DNA from: Streptomyces viridochromogenes DSM 40736
GTDB lineage: Bacteria > Actinomycetota > Actinomycetes > Streptomycetales > Streptomycetaceae
DNA length: 64,000 nt
Assembly (NCBI RefSeq): GCF_000158955.1
Contig: NZ_GG657757.1
Coordinates: forward strand, 5,502,314 to 5,566,313
Reading direction: 5' to 3'
Shown here: piece by piece, positions 10,399-18,162 of the stretch
How the letters are laid out: every line of letters begins with the position of its first letter
Numbering within the stretch: position 1 is the stretch's first letter
Translations under genes and position numbers: made by a program
Notes under the pieces: generated by a model
Databases searched by the model: none
Seen by the model: the letters and a program-made list of their open reading frames with translations, nothing else
What the model was told of the DNA's origin: nothing

Positions 10399-11335
10399 GA
10401 CGGCCCTCCTGCGGCAGCGCACCCCCGAGGAGCGGCCCACGCCACCGCGCAGGGGCGGTCTCCTGGCCGGTCTCCTCAGGACCGCCCGCCCCAAGCAGTG
10501 GATCAAGAACGTCCTCGTGGTCGCCGCCCCGGCCGCCGCCGGTGAACTCTTCTCGCGGCACGCCCTCCACCAACTCGCCCTCGTCTTCGTCCTCTTCACC
10601 GCCTGCGCCGCCGCCGTCTACCTCGTCAACGACGCCCGCGACGCCGACGCCGACCGCGCCCACCCCACCAAGCGGCACCGCCCGGTCGCCGCCGGACAGG
10701 TCCCCGTACCCGTCGCCTACGCCGCCGGAGGCGCCCTCGCCGTGCTCGCGCCCGCCGCCGCGGCCTGGCTGTGCTCCCCGGCCGTCGCCGCGCTGCTGAC
10801 GGCGTACGTGGGCATGCAACTGGCCTACTGCGTCAGCCTCAAGCACGTCCTCGTCGTCGACCTCGCCGTCGTCACGACCGGATTCCTGATGCGGGCGATG
10901 GTCGGCGGACTCGCCCTCGGCATCCCGCTGTCACGCTGGTTCCTGATCACGACCGGCTTCGGCGCGCTCTTCATGGTCTCGGCCAAGCGCTACTCCGAGG
11001 CCGTGCAGATGGCCGGAGAGGCGGGCGCCACACGCGCGTTGCTCACCGAGTACACCACCGGCTACCTCCGCTTCGTCTGGCAGCTCGCCGCCGGCGTCGC
11101 CGTCCTCGGCTACTGCCTGTGGGCCATGGAGGAGGGCGGCGTCCCGCACACCAGCGTGCTGCCCTGGCGGCAGCTGTCCATGGTCGCCTTCATCCTCGCC
11201 GTCCTGCGCTACGCCGTCTTCGCCGACCGCGGCACGGCCGGCGAACCCGAGGACGTCGTCCTGCGCGACCGGGCGCTCGCCCTCATCGGTCTGGTGTGGG
11301 TGGCGATGTACGGCCTGGCGGTGGCCAATTGGTGA
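10391..11335 (+). CDS. UbiA-family decaprenyl-phosphate phosphoribosyltransferase (DPPR synthase)
   Basis: Integral membrane prenyltransferase of 314 residues that joins the phosphoribosyl group of PRPP to polyprenyl phosphate. The Asp-rich motif NDARDADADRAHPTKRHRP at 80-98 has the N-D-x2-D-x3-D-x2-HP-x-KR pattern of the DPPR synthase branch (Rv3806c type) rather than that of quinone-making UbiA proteins. The N-terminal ARPKQWIKN at about 32-40 is also typical of that branch, and AKRYSEA at about 198-204 is the second active-site loop. About eight or nine transmembrane helices follow. It lies between the PAP2 phosphatase (8-base overlap) and the GtrA gene (GTGA overlap), giving one tight operon. 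Confidence 0.88.
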   Translation: MTETALLRQRTPEERPTPPRRGGLLAGLLRTARPKQWIKNVLVVAAPAAAGELFSRHALHQLALVFVLFTACAAAVYLVNDARDADADRAHPTKRHRPVAAGQVPVPVAYAAGGALAVLAPAAAAWLCSPAVAALLTAYVGMQLAYCVSLKHVLVVDLAVVTTGFLMRAMVGGLALGIPLSRWFLITTGFGALFMVSAKRYSEAVQMAGEAGATRALLTEYTTGYLRFVWQLAAGVAVLGYCLWAMEEGGVPHTSVLPWRQLSMVAFILAVLRYAVFADRGTAGEPEDVVLRDRALALIGLVWVAMYGLAVANW

Positions 11336-11877
11336 ACACGCGCGCACGGGACGACCGGACTGCCCGGGGCGACCGGACGGCCCAGAACAGCCAAACAGCC
11401 CAGAACAGCCAAACCGCCCGGGACGGCCAAACAGCCCGGGAAGGCCGCACCGCTCTCCCGTGGCGCCGGGAACTGGCCGGCTTCGCCGCCGTCGGTCTCC
11501 TCGCCTATGCCGTCGACCTGACCCTGTTCACCTGCCTGCGCGGCCCCGCCGGACTCGACCCGCTCACCGCCAAGACCCTGTCCTTCGTGGCCGCCTGCTC
11601 GGTCGCCTACGCGGGCAACGCCCTCGGCACCTACCGCAGCGCACCGGCCCGGGGCCTGCGCCCGTACGCCGTGTTCTTCGCGGTCAACCTCGCCGGAGCC
11701 GCCGTCCAACTGCTCTGCCTCGCCGTCAGCCACTACGGCCTCGGACTCACCTCGCAGCGCGCGGACACCGTCTCCGGCGCTGTTGTCGGAATGGCGCTGG
11801 CCACGGTCCTGCGGTTCTGGGGTACCCGTACATGGGTGTTCCGGGCGGAGGGCAGAGTCGGATCATGGACTGGCTGA
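11332..11877 (+). CDS. GtrA-family membrane protein with repetitive N-terminus
   Basis: About 181 residues, GTG start overlapping the UbiA stop (GTGA). Residues from about 46 form the four-helix GtrA domain (FAAVGLLAYAVDLTLF, then AYAGNALGTYRSAP, and LATVLRFWGTRTWVF at the end). GtrA proteins assist transfer or membrane flipping of polyprenyl-linked sugars; in mycobacteria Rv3789 lies in the arabinan-precursor locus and is implicated in handling decaprenylphosphoryl-arabinose. The N-terminal 42 residues are an odd polar, cytoplasmic extension of six near-identical hexapeptides of the type DRTARG / SQTAQN, encoded by an 18-bp tandem repeat at 11353-11460. The 3' end overlaps the BrkB gene by 13 bases. 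Confidence 0.85.
   Translation: MNTRARDDRTARGDRTAQNSQTAQNSQTARDGQTAREGRTALPWRRELAGFAAVGLLAYAVDLTLFTCLRGPAGLDPLTAKTLSFVAACSVAYAGNALGTYRSAPARGLRPYAVFFAVNLAGAAVQLLCLAVSHYGLGLTSQRADTVSGAVVGMALATVLRFWGTRTWVFRAEGRVGSWTG
11353..11460 (+). repeat. 18-bp tandem repeat, about 6 units, coding for the GtrA N-terminus
   Basis: Units start at 11353, 11371, 11389, 11407 and 11425, with a degenerate sixth at 11443. The consensus is roughly ragccraacrgcccrgrac. Because the period is a multiple of three the array codes a hexapeptide repeat, so unit number can change without frameshift. Confidence 0.85.
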
Positions 11878-12785
11878 AAAAGCTCCCGGTCGTCGGGCCG
11901 TGGATAACGCGGTTGATGATCACTCACGCGTGGCGTTCGTACGAGCGGCTGGACCGCGTGAAGTGGACGCGGCTGGCCGCCGCGATGACCTTCACGAGCT
12001 TCGTCGCGCTGTTCCCCCTGCTGACGGTGTCCGCCGCCATCGCCGCCGCCACCCTCAGCACCGAGCAGCAGGAAAAACTTCAGGACAAGCTCGCCGATCA
12101 GGTGCCCGGCATCTCCGACCAGCTGGACATCGGCACTCTGGTGGACAACGCCGGCACCGTCGGCCTCATCGCGGGCGCCCTGCTGCTGTTCACCGGTATC
12201 AGCTGGGCCGGTTCGATGCGCGAGTGCCTGCGCGCGGTGTGGGAGCTGCCCGACGAGGAGGAGAACCCGGCCCTGCGCTACGTCAAGGACGCGGGCGTCC
12301 TGGTCGGCCTCGGCGGCGCGCTCCTCGTCACCATCGCCGCCTCCGCCGTCGCCTCCGCGATGATCGGCTGGATCATCCGGCAGCTCGGCGTCGACGAGGG
12401 CGGCTGGGGCGGGGTCCTGCTGCGGATCGCCGCGTTCCTGATCGCCGTGCTCGCGAACTTCCTGCTGCTGCTCTACGTCCTGACGCTGCTGCCCGGCGTC
12501 GAGCCGACCCGCCACCGCCTGTTCGTGGCGGCGCTCACCGGGGCGGTCGGCTTCGAACTGCTCAAGCTGCTGCTCAGCGGCTATCTCCAGGGAGTGGCCG
12601 GGAAGAGCATGTACGGCGCGTTCGGCGTGCCCGTCGCGCTGCTGCTGTGGATCAACTTCACCTCGAAGCTGGTGCTGTTCTGCGCCGCCTGGACGGCGAC
12701 GCAGAGCAAGGAGGAGGACGAAGTCCCCGTCATCACGGGCGAGTCCGGCGGCGCACCAGATCCGGAAGCGGCCAACGGCGGTTGA
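11865..12785 (+). CDS. YihY/BrkB-family inner membrane protein
   Basis: A 306-residue polytopic protein of the YihY / BrkB family (once called ribonuclease BN; no nuclease activity is expected). The family blocks are present: AAAMTFTSFVALFPLLTV near residue 45, ISWAGSMRECLRAVWE in the middle, and LLLWINFTSKLVLFCAAW near the end, with about six transmembrane helices and a short acidic cytoplasmic tail. ATG at 11865 follows GGAGG by 11 nt and lies inside the last codons of gtrA, so it belongs to the same operon. It converges on the D-Ala carboxypeptidase gene and the two coding regions overlap by 53 bases. The family's function is not established. Confidence 0.85.
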   Translation: MDWLKKLPVVGPWITRLMITHAWRSYERLDRVKWTRLAAAMTFTSFVALFPLLTVSAAIAAATLSTEQQEKLQDKLADQVPGISDQLDIGTLVDNAGTVGLIAGALLLFTGISWAGSMRECLRAVWELPDEEENPALRYVKDAGVLVGLGGALLVTIAASAVASAMIGWIIRQLGVDEGGWGGVLLRIAAFLIAVLANFLLLLYVLTLLPGVEPTRHRLFVAALTGAVGFELLKLLLSGYLQGVAGKSMYGAFGVPVALLLWINFTSKLVLFCAAWTATQSKEEDEVPVITGESGGAPDPEAANGG

Positions 12786-14043
12786 CCAGGAACGCACCGC
12801 CCGCGAGCAGCACCAGCACCCCACCGGCGATGCCGAGCGCCGTCCCGATGCCGCTGGAGCCGTCCCCGGCCGCGCTGGCCACCGGCTTCGAACCGGTCCC
12901 GGCCGTGCCGTTCCCGCCGTCCCCGGAGCCGCCGGCCTCGCCGGACGGGTTGGCGCCGGGCTCACTGGCCCGGGCGCTCCTCGGCGGCACCAGCTCGCCC
13001 ACCGGCTGCACCTTCCCGGCCGCCTTGAAGCCCCAGTCGAACAGCCGGGCCGTCTCCTTGTAGACCTCGTTGTGCTCGGGCTTCTCCGGGTTCATCACCG
13101 TCACCAGCAGCACCTTGCCGTCGCGCTCGGCGACGCCGGTGAAGGTGGCGCCCGCGTTGGTGGTGTTGCCGTTCTTGACGCCCGCGATGCCCTGGTAGAC
13201 GGGCAGGTCGGCGTCGCCGGCCAGCAGCCGGTTGGTGTTCTGGATCTCGAAGGACTCGCGAACCGTCTTGCCCTTCTTGCCCTTCTTCGTCTGGCCCGGG
13301 AACTTCGCGCTGACCGTCGAGCAGTACTCCCGGAAGTCCTTCTTCTGCAGCCCCGAGCGGGCGAACAGCGTCAGGTCGTACGCCGACGACACCTGGCCCT
13401 CGGCGTCGTAGCCGTCCGGGGAGACGACATGCGTGTCGAGGGCCTGGAGCTCCTCGGCGTGCTGGTTCATCTCCTTGACGGTGTTCTCGACGCCCTGGTT
13501 CATCGCGGACAGCACGTGCACGGCGTCGTTGCCGGAGCGCAGGAAGACGCCGAGCCACAGGTCGTGGACGGTGTACGTCTCGTCCTCCTTTATCCCGACC
13601 ATGCTGGAGCCCGCGCCGATACCGGCCAGGTCGGAGGGGACGACCTTGTGCTTCTCGGTCCTCGGGAACTTCGGCAGCAGCGTGTCCGCGAACAGCATCT
13701 TCAGCGTGCTCGCCGGGGCCAGCCGCCAGTGCGCGTTGTGCGCGGCCAGCACGTCACCGGTCTCGGCGTCGGCGACGATCCAGGAGCGGGCGCTCACGTC
13801 CTTCGGCAGCACCGGCACGCCGCTCGCCAGGTTCACCTGTGTGCCCGGCCGCCCGAGCCGGGCGCCGCCCATGGTCGACATCGACGCCGGGGGAGTGACC
13901 GAGGGGCTCGCCGAGGGGCTCGCCGACGGGCTGCCCGAGGGCTTCGGGGCGGCGACGGCGGCGGGCGAGGCCAGGGCGAGGGACGACAGGACGGCGGAGG
14001 TGACCAGCAGGGATCGCCTGGTGGTCTTCTTCGGAGCGGGCAC
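12733..14043 (-). CDS. D-alanyl-D-alanine carboxypeptidase (PBP5-type, membrane anchored)
   Basis: Secreted low-molecular-weight penicillin-binding protein that trims the terminal D-Ala of peptidoglycan stem peptides. From GTG 14043 there is a signal peptide (KKTTRRSLLVTSAVLSSLAL), a Ser/Pro-rich spacer, then the serine peptidase domain with S-T-L-K (Ser112, Lys115), S-G-N (170-172) and K-N-G (290-292) where K-T-G is usual. The C-terminus has a Pro/Gly/Ser spacer and a transmembrane anchor (ALGIAGGVLVLLAGGAFLV) with a basic end. No good ribosome binding site precedes the GTG; it is chosen because it places the signal peptide at the N-terminus. Its last 53 bases are antisense to the end of the BrkB gene. 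Confidence 0.88.
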   Translation of the reverse strand: MPAPKKTTRRSLLVTSAVLSSLALASPAAVAAPKPSGSPSASPSASPSVTPPASMSTMGGARLGRPGTQVNLASGVPVLPKDVSARSWIVADAETGDVLAAHNAHWRLAPASTLKMLFADTLLPKFPRTEKHKVVPSDLAGIGAGSSMVGIKEDETYTVHDLWLGVFLRSGNDAVHVLSAMNQGVENTVKEMNQHAEELQALDTHVVSPDGYDAEGQVSSAYDLTLFARSGLQKKDFREYCSTVSAKFPGQTKKGKKGKTVRESFEIQNTNRLLAGDADLPVYQGIAGVKNGNTTNAGATFTGVAERDGKVLLVTVMNPEKPEHNEVYKETARLFDWGFKAAGKVQPVGELVPPRSARASEPGANPSGEAGGSGDGGNGTAGTGSKPVASAAGDGSSGIGTALGIAGGVLVLLAGGAFLVNRRWPLPDLVRRRTRP

Positions 14044-14134
14044 GATCGGAAACGTACATGCCGTTCGGGGGGAAGTCCCGTCTGCGCCCCCACCCCGGAC
14101 ACGGAACCGGACACGTGGTGGCGATACTGGGTGC

Positions 14135-14374
14135 ATGAAGCTCAGCCGCCCCGTCTCCTGGTTCCTGCTCGCCTTCGGGGTGTGGAGCTGGGTCATCTGG
14201 ATCACTTTCGTCAAGAACCTTGTCAAGGACGGCAGCGGGCTCGCCTTCGACGACGGACGTCCCACGGCCTACTTCTGGGTGCACCTGCTGCTCGCCGTCG
14301 TGTCCTTCGTATTGGGGACGGTCATCGGGGCCATCGGGTTGCGTGGTCTGCGCGCACTGCGCCGGACGTCATAA
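14135..14374 (+). CDS. Small two-pass membrane protein (SCO4848-family type)
   Basis: A 79-residue protein with two transmembrane helices, PVSWFLLAFGVWSWVIWITFV at about 6-26 and FWVHLLLAVVSFVLGTVIGAIG at about 47-68, joined by a short polar loop (KNLVKDGSGLAFDDGRPTAY) and ending in a basic LRALRRTS. It matches what I remember as the SCO4848 family of Streptomyces membrane proteins, whose function is unknown. It lies divergent from the carboxypeptidase gene and 23 bases before the metallophosphoesterase gene, so it is likely cotranscribed with the latter. Confidence 0.78.
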   Translation: MKLSRPVSWFLLAFGVWSWVIWITFVKNLVKDGSGLAFDDGRPTAYFWVHLLLAVVSFVLGTVIGAIGLRGLRALRRTS

Positions 14375-14397
14375 CGGCAATCGGGAGACACGACACC

Positions 14398-16083
14398 GTG
14401 GCCATCGTCTTCGTACTCGTCGCAACTCTGGTCCTGGCCGTCGTCGTGACGGCCAACTGGTACGTGTGGCGCCGCCTGTTCCGCGACACGACCCGCGGCC
14501 CGGGCCTGACCCGCCGCGCGGGCGCGGTCCTGATCGCGGGCGGCTGGGTCCTCGCGATCGCGGCCCTGGTCGCCGAACGCTCCGGCGCCCCCTTCTGGCT
14601 CCAGCAGGTCCTGGCCTGGCCGGGCTTCCTGTGGCTGGCCCTGTCGATATACCTGCTGCTGGGGGTGGTGGCGGGGGAGGTCGTACGACCGCTGCTGCGG
14701 TGGTTCCTGGAACGGCGGGCGAGGGGGCCGCGGCCGACCGCACCCACGACGTCCCCCGGCTCACCGGGGGACGGCGCGGCCGGTGCGCCCGCATCGGTGA
14801 CGGCGACCGCCCCAACGGACGGCGGCACCGTGACGGCGGCCCCCGCGCCTGCCGCGCAGGCGGGCCCCGCCGGGGCGGCGACCGTGTCCGCGAGCGCGGC
14901 CGGTCGGCAGGCAGGGCACGGTGCCGGCACACCCTCTGCAGCCTCCGCCTCCGCCTCCGCCTCCGCCCCCGCGACAGCGGCCTCCGCGCCTGCCCCGCAG
15001 GCAGGCCCCGCCGGGGCGGCGACCGTGTCCGCCGCAACGGACGGCGGCGGCGTGACGGCGGCCTCCGGCGTGGCCCCCACGTCGCCCGCCCCTCAGACAG
15101 ACCCCACCGGCGCGGTGGCCGCGTCCGTGGCCGCACCCCACCCGCAGGTGGACGGCGGTGGTGCGTCAGGGGCCGCCGCTGCGGCGCCGGCGGCCGAGCA
15201 GACGGCCTCCGCCACCGCGGCGCCCGGCGAAGCAGCCGCCGGCGACACCCCGACCGGCCCTTCCCGCCGCCTCTTCGTCTCCCGGGTCGTCGCCGGTGCG
15301 GCCGCCGCCGCTGCTGTCGGGACCGTCGGGTACGGCACCTACGGCGTGCTGCGCGGGCCCCAGGTGAAGCGGGTCACCGTGCCGCTGGCCAAGCTGCCGC
15401 GCGCGGCGCACGGATATCGCATCGCCGTGGTCAGCGATATTCACCTCGGCCCGGTCCTCGGCCGCGGCTTCGCGCAGAAGGTCGTCGACACGATCAACGC
15501 GACCCAGCCCGACCTGATCGCGGTCGTCGGCGACCTGGTCGACGGCAGCGTGAAGGACCTGGGCCCGGCGGCGGCACCGCTCGCCCAGTTGAGAGCCCGT
15601 CACGGCTCCTATTTCGTCACCGGCAACCACGAGTACTTCTCCGGCGCCGAACAGTGGGTCGAGGAGGTCCGGCGCCTCGGCCTGCACCCCCTGGAGAACG
15701 CCCGCAGGGAGATGCCGTACTTCGACCTGGCCGGAGTCAACGACGTGGCGGGCGAGGAGGAGAACCAGGGCCCCGACTTCGCCCGGGCACTCGGCGACCG
15801 GGACACCGCACGCGCGTGCGTCCTGCTCGCCCACCAGCCCGTGCAGATCCACGAGGCCGTCGAGCACGGCGTCGACCTCCAGCTCTCCGGCCACACCCAC
15901 GGCGGCCAGCTCTGGCCCGGCAACCTCATCGCCTCCGGCGCCAACCCCACCCTCGCGGGCCTGGACCGCTACGGCGACACCCAGCTCTACGTCTCCCGCG
16001 GCGCGGGCGCCTGGGGCCCGCCCACCCGCGTGGGCGCACCCTCGGACATCACGGTGATCGAGCTGGCGTCGAAGCAGGCCTGA
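14398..16083 (+). CDS. Membrane metallophosphoesterase with long Ala/Pro/Thr linker
   Basis: A 561-residue protein starting GTG 14398 after GGGAG. Residues 1-100 hold about three or four transmembrane helices (IVFVLVATLVLAVVVTANW and others). Residues about 110-290 are a low-complexity Ala/Pro/Thr/Gly linker with internal repeats. Another hydrophobic segment with a twin-arginine look (SRRLFVSRVVAGAAAAAAVG) precedes a calcineurin-like phosphoesterase of the YkuE type, with metal motifs DIHLG, GDLVDG, GNHEYF and GHTHGGQ. YkuE-like enzymes act at the outer membrane face on lipid-linked or wall substrates, and the neighbourhood of wall genes agrees. The C-terminus (ITVIELASKQA) is complete, and directly after the stop lies a fragment of an unrelated transporter protein. 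Confidence 0.85.
   Translation: MAIVFVLVATLVLAVVVTANWYVWRRLFRDTTRGPGLTRRAGAVLIAGGWVLAIAALVAERSGAPFWLQQVLAWPGFLWLALSIYLLLGVVAGEVVRPLLRWFLERRARGPRPTAPTTSPGSPGDGAAGAPASVTATAPTDGGTVTAAPAPAAQAGPAGAATVSASAAGRQAGHGAGTPSAASASASASAPATAASAPAPQAGPAGAATVSAATDGGGVTAASGVAPTSPAPQTDPTGAVAASVAAPHPQVDGGGASGAAAAAPAAEQTASATAAPGEAAAGDTPTGPSRRLFVSRVVAGAAAAAAVGTVGYGTYGVLRGPQVKRVTVPLAKLPRAAHGYRIAVVSDIHLGPVLGRGFAQKVVDTINATQPDLIAVVGDLVDGSVKDLGPAAAPLAQLRARHGSYFVTGNHEYFSGAEQWVEEVRRLGLHPLENARREMPYFDLAGVNDVAGEEENQGPDFARALGDRDTARACVLLAHQPVQIHEAVEHGVDLQLSGHTHGGQLWPGNLIASGANPTLAGLDRYGDTQLYVSRGAGAWGPPTRVGAPSDITVIELASKQA
14845..15032 (+). repeat. Internal direct repeats coding the metallophosphoesterase linker
   Basis: Two 47-base units, 14845-14891 and 14986-15032, are identical at 45 positions (start gcgcctgcc, end accgtgtccgc). 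Between them is a (gcctcc)n run at 14941-14967. A third, decayed unit may start near 15087. All are in frame and lengthen the Ala/Pro linker. Confidence 0.8.
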
Positions 16084-16418
16084 CCTGTGAGAACGACGCG
16101 TACGCCGTGGGCTGGGTCGCCGACTTCCCCGACCCGGACACCTTCGGCGCCGCGCTCGTCGGCACCGGCGGCGCGATGAACACCGGCTACCGCAGCAAGG
16201 ACGTCGACCGGCTCATCAAGGACAGCCGGCGCTACGCCGACCGCACCGAGGCCGACCAGGACTTCCGGCAGGTGCGGCAGTCCGTCGCCCAGGACGTGCC
16301 GGTGCTGCCGCTGTGGCAGGCCAAGGAGTACGTCGTCACCACCGAGGACGTCGGCGGCGGCCAGTACCTGCCGGACGACACGGGCGTGTTCCGCCTGTGG
16401 AGCCTCACCGGGATCTGA
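16084..16418 (+). pseudogene. Remnant of a family 5 peptide ABC transporter solute-binding protein (C-terminus only)
   Basis: Right after the metallophosphoesterase stop, a second frame reads about 110 residues that end properly at TGA 16416-16418. The stretch AYAVGWVADFPDPDTF, then STGYRSKDVDRLI-like residues and QDVPVLPLWQAKEYVV, matches the C-terminal end of DppA/OppA-type solute-binding proteins (SBP_bac_5). The N-terminal 400-500 residues, signal peptide and any start codon with a ribosome binding site are missing, since the frame upstream is only the shadow of the phosphoesterase. It is therefore a leftover of a deletion or rearrangement, and no transporter genes remain beside it. Confidence 0.78.
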
Positions 16419-16427
16419 CGCCGCGTC

Positions 16428-17171
16428 TCAGGAACCGGCGCGGCGCGGGGACGCCGGATCCGGGATCGCGTTCGTCATCCCGGGCAGGAAGTCCGTGAAC
16501 AGCTCGTGCACCTCGCGCACGAGCGGCCGCAGCACCCGGAAGCGGGCCAGGGCGACACCGCGCGCGGTGAGCCGGGCGCCGCGCTCGGCGAGCCGGTAGC
16601 TGCGCTCCCGTCCCTCGGTACGGTCGAAGACCCAGTACAGGACGAGCCCCATCTGGGACAGCCACATCAACTCGGGCAGGATGTCCCGCAGTTCCTCGGG
16701 CACCTTGGTCTTCGTCGCGCCGGCCAGCACCTCCCGGTGGACGCTGATGGCCTCCTCGCGCGCATGCTCCGACTCGGGGGAGAAGGGGCTGAGCGGGCTG
16801 TCCGGGTCGGCGGCGTTCTTGAAGAACTGCACCGCGAACTCGTGGTACGGCTTGGCGATGTCCAGCCAGGCCCGCAGCACCCCCGCGAGCCGGGCCTCCA
16901 GGTTGGTCTCGCGGTCCAGGACCTCCCGGACCGCCACCTGGTGCTCGGCGGCGATCCGGTCGTAGAAGCCCTGGATCAGGTGCTCCTTGCCCGCGAAGTA
17001 GTAGTACGCGTTGCCGACGGAGACCCCGGCCTCCTTGGCGATGGCCCGCATCGTCGTCTTGTCGTAGCCGTGCTCCTGGAACAGCCGCATGGCCGTCTCC
17101 AGGATCAGGGCGCGGGTCTGCTCGGACTTGGTGGGGGTGGCGCCGTCGGGGCCGTCGTTCTTCGCGGACAC
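16428..17171 (-). CDS. TetR-family transcriptional regulator of the adjacent membrane-protein operon
   Basis: A 247-residue repressor with an N-terminal TetR helix-turn-helix (RALILETAMRLFQEHGYDKT, then MRAIAKEAGVSVGNAYYYFAGK) and a C-terminal ligand domain of unrecognised subfamily. GTG at 17171 is used although its ribosome binding site is poor; GGAGATAGG lies somewhat far upstream. It is the last gene of a leftward operon (membrane protein, DCC protein, regulator) whose promoter carries two copies of TTGAAC-AC-GTTCAA. That is the usual form of a TetR-family operator, so autoregulation of the whole operon is inferred. A tail-to-tail gap of 9 bases separates it from the transporter remnant. 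The ligand is unknown. Confidence 0.85.
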   Translation of the reverse strand: MSAKNDGPDGATPTKSEQTRALILETAMRLFQEHGYDKTTMRAIAKEAGVSVGNAYYYFAGKEHLIQGFYDRIAAEHQVAVREVLDRETNLEARLAGVLRAWLDIAKPYHEFAVQFFKNAADPDSPLSPFSPESEHAREEAISVHREVLAGATKTKVPEELRDILPELMWLSQMGLVLYWVFDRTEGRERSYRLAERGARLTARGVALARFRVLRPLVREVHELFTDFLPGMTNAIPDPASPRRAGS

Positions 17172-17203
17172 GGGAAGAGAGCCTATCTCCGGTACCGGTG
17201 CCG

Positions 17204-17698
17204 CTACCGAGGGGCGCAGGTGCCGTCGGCGCAGCCCGGCATGGTGTAGGTCCAGCCGCCGTCCGGGGTGTACGTCCACCCGTCCGCGCGCCGGTACACC
17301 CGGCCGCCCCACTGGCCCCCGGCCCGCCGGTCCTCGTGCCACTGCGCCCCGCGCCACTTGGCGGCGGCGAGCACCGCGCCCCTCGCGAGCCAGGCGCCGG
17401 ACGGGGTGCTGAGCCGGTGGGCGAGCGGCCGGTGCTCGCGCAGCGCCCACAGGGTGACGACCCAGGCGGCGGGCCCCCGGTAGACCTGCCCGCCGTCGCC
17501 GACGACGGTGATCTCCTCGAGGGTCGCACCGTGGTCGAGGCCGGGGAAGCGCCGCCGGGCCTCCTCCGAGCCGGCCGGGACCGGCTCCAGCGGCACCAAC
17601 TGGGGCTGCCGCAGGAGCCAGTCGCGCAGGAACGCGCACAGGGAGCACTCGGCGTCGTACAGGACGGTGAGCCGGCGGACGGGTGCGATGGCGTTCAT
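17204..17698 (-). CDS. DCC-family thiol-disulfide oxidoreductase-like protein (DUF393)
   Basis: A 164-residue protein whose N-terminus LTVLYDAECSLCAFLRDWL carries the D-x2-C-x2-C motif of the DCC family, thioredoxin-fold proteins thought to handle thiols. The remainder contains AAWVVTLWALREHRPL and a hydrophobic patch typical of the family. The C-terminal 35 residues are unusual: two copies of a GWTYTxDG-like motif (DGWTYTPDGGWTYTMPGC) followed by a second pair of cysteines (PGCADGTCAPR). It lies 12 bases behind the membrane protein gene and 32 bases before the TetR gene. The partner thiol is unknown. Confidence 0.8.
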   Translation of the reverse strand: MNAIAPVRRLTVLYDAECSLCAFLRDWLLRQPQLVPLEPVPAGSEEARRRFPGLDHGATLEEITVVGDGGQVYRGPAAWVVTLWALREHRPLAHRLSTPSGAWLARGAVLAAAKWRGAQWHEDRRAGGQWGGRVYRRADGWTYTPDGGWTYTMPGCADGTCAPR

Positions 17699-17710
17699 GC
17701 GGGCCTCCGC

Positions 17711-18118
17711 TCAGGCCTGCGGCTGGGGGGCCACCCAGCCCTGCGGCGGCACCGGCGGCACCTGCTCCCGCTCCATCGCGCCCCGCCGCCGGATCCGGTT
17801 GAGCACGTACACATTGGCCAGGTGCATCACGCCGAGCACCAGCAGGACGACGCCGAGCTTGGTGGACAGGGCCTCGAAGACGCCGCGCGTGTCGGTGATG
17901 GTCTCGTCGCTGCTCAGGTACAGCGCGACGAACCCGAGATTGACGAGGTAGAACCCGACCACCAGCAGGTGGTTCACGGCATCGGCGAGCTTCTCGTTGC
18001 CGTGCAGCACGTCGGCGAGGAACACCCTCCCGTTCCGGCTCAGCGTGCGGGCCACCCAGACGGTCAACGCGACGCTGACCAGCAGGTAGATGACGTAGGC
18101 GATGACCGTGCGGTCCAT
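17711..18118 (-). CDS. Four-helix integral membrane protein, first gene of a TetR-controlled operon
   Basis: About 135 residues with hydrophobic helices at roughly 4-22 (VIAYVIYLLVSVALTVWV), 48-65 (HLLVVGFYLVNLGFVALYL) and 85-104 (KLGVVLLVLGVMHLANVYVL), and a Pro-rich cytoplasmic tail. No known catalytic motif is seen. ATG 18118 is preferred over an in-frame GTG at 18127 because AAGAAGGGTGGGG is then properly spaced. It begins the operon that also encodes the DCC protein and the TetR regulator. A well-formed promoter with two operators lies just upstream, so expression is presumably induced by a ligand of the regulator. Confidence 0.75.
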   Translation of the reverse strand: MDRTVIAYVIYLLVSVALTVWVARTLSRNGRVFLADVLHGNEKLADAVNHLLVVGFYLVNLGFVALYLSSDETITDTRGVFEALSTKLGVVLLVLGVMHLANVYVLNRIRRRGAMEREQVPPVPPQGWVAPQPQA

Positions 18119-18132
18119 AGCCCCCACCCTTC

Positions 18133-18146
18133 TTGAACACGTTCAA
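18133..18146. promoter_or_regulatory. TetR-type operator, proximal copy
   Basis: TTGAAC-AC-GTTCAA, a perfect 6-bp inverted repeat with a 2-bp centre. It lies between the predicted transcription start and the start codon of the leftward operon, so a bound repressor would block elongation or initiation. An identical copy is 45 bases away. Confidence 0.8.
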
Positions 18147-18162
18147 AACGCTGTCGAGGAAG

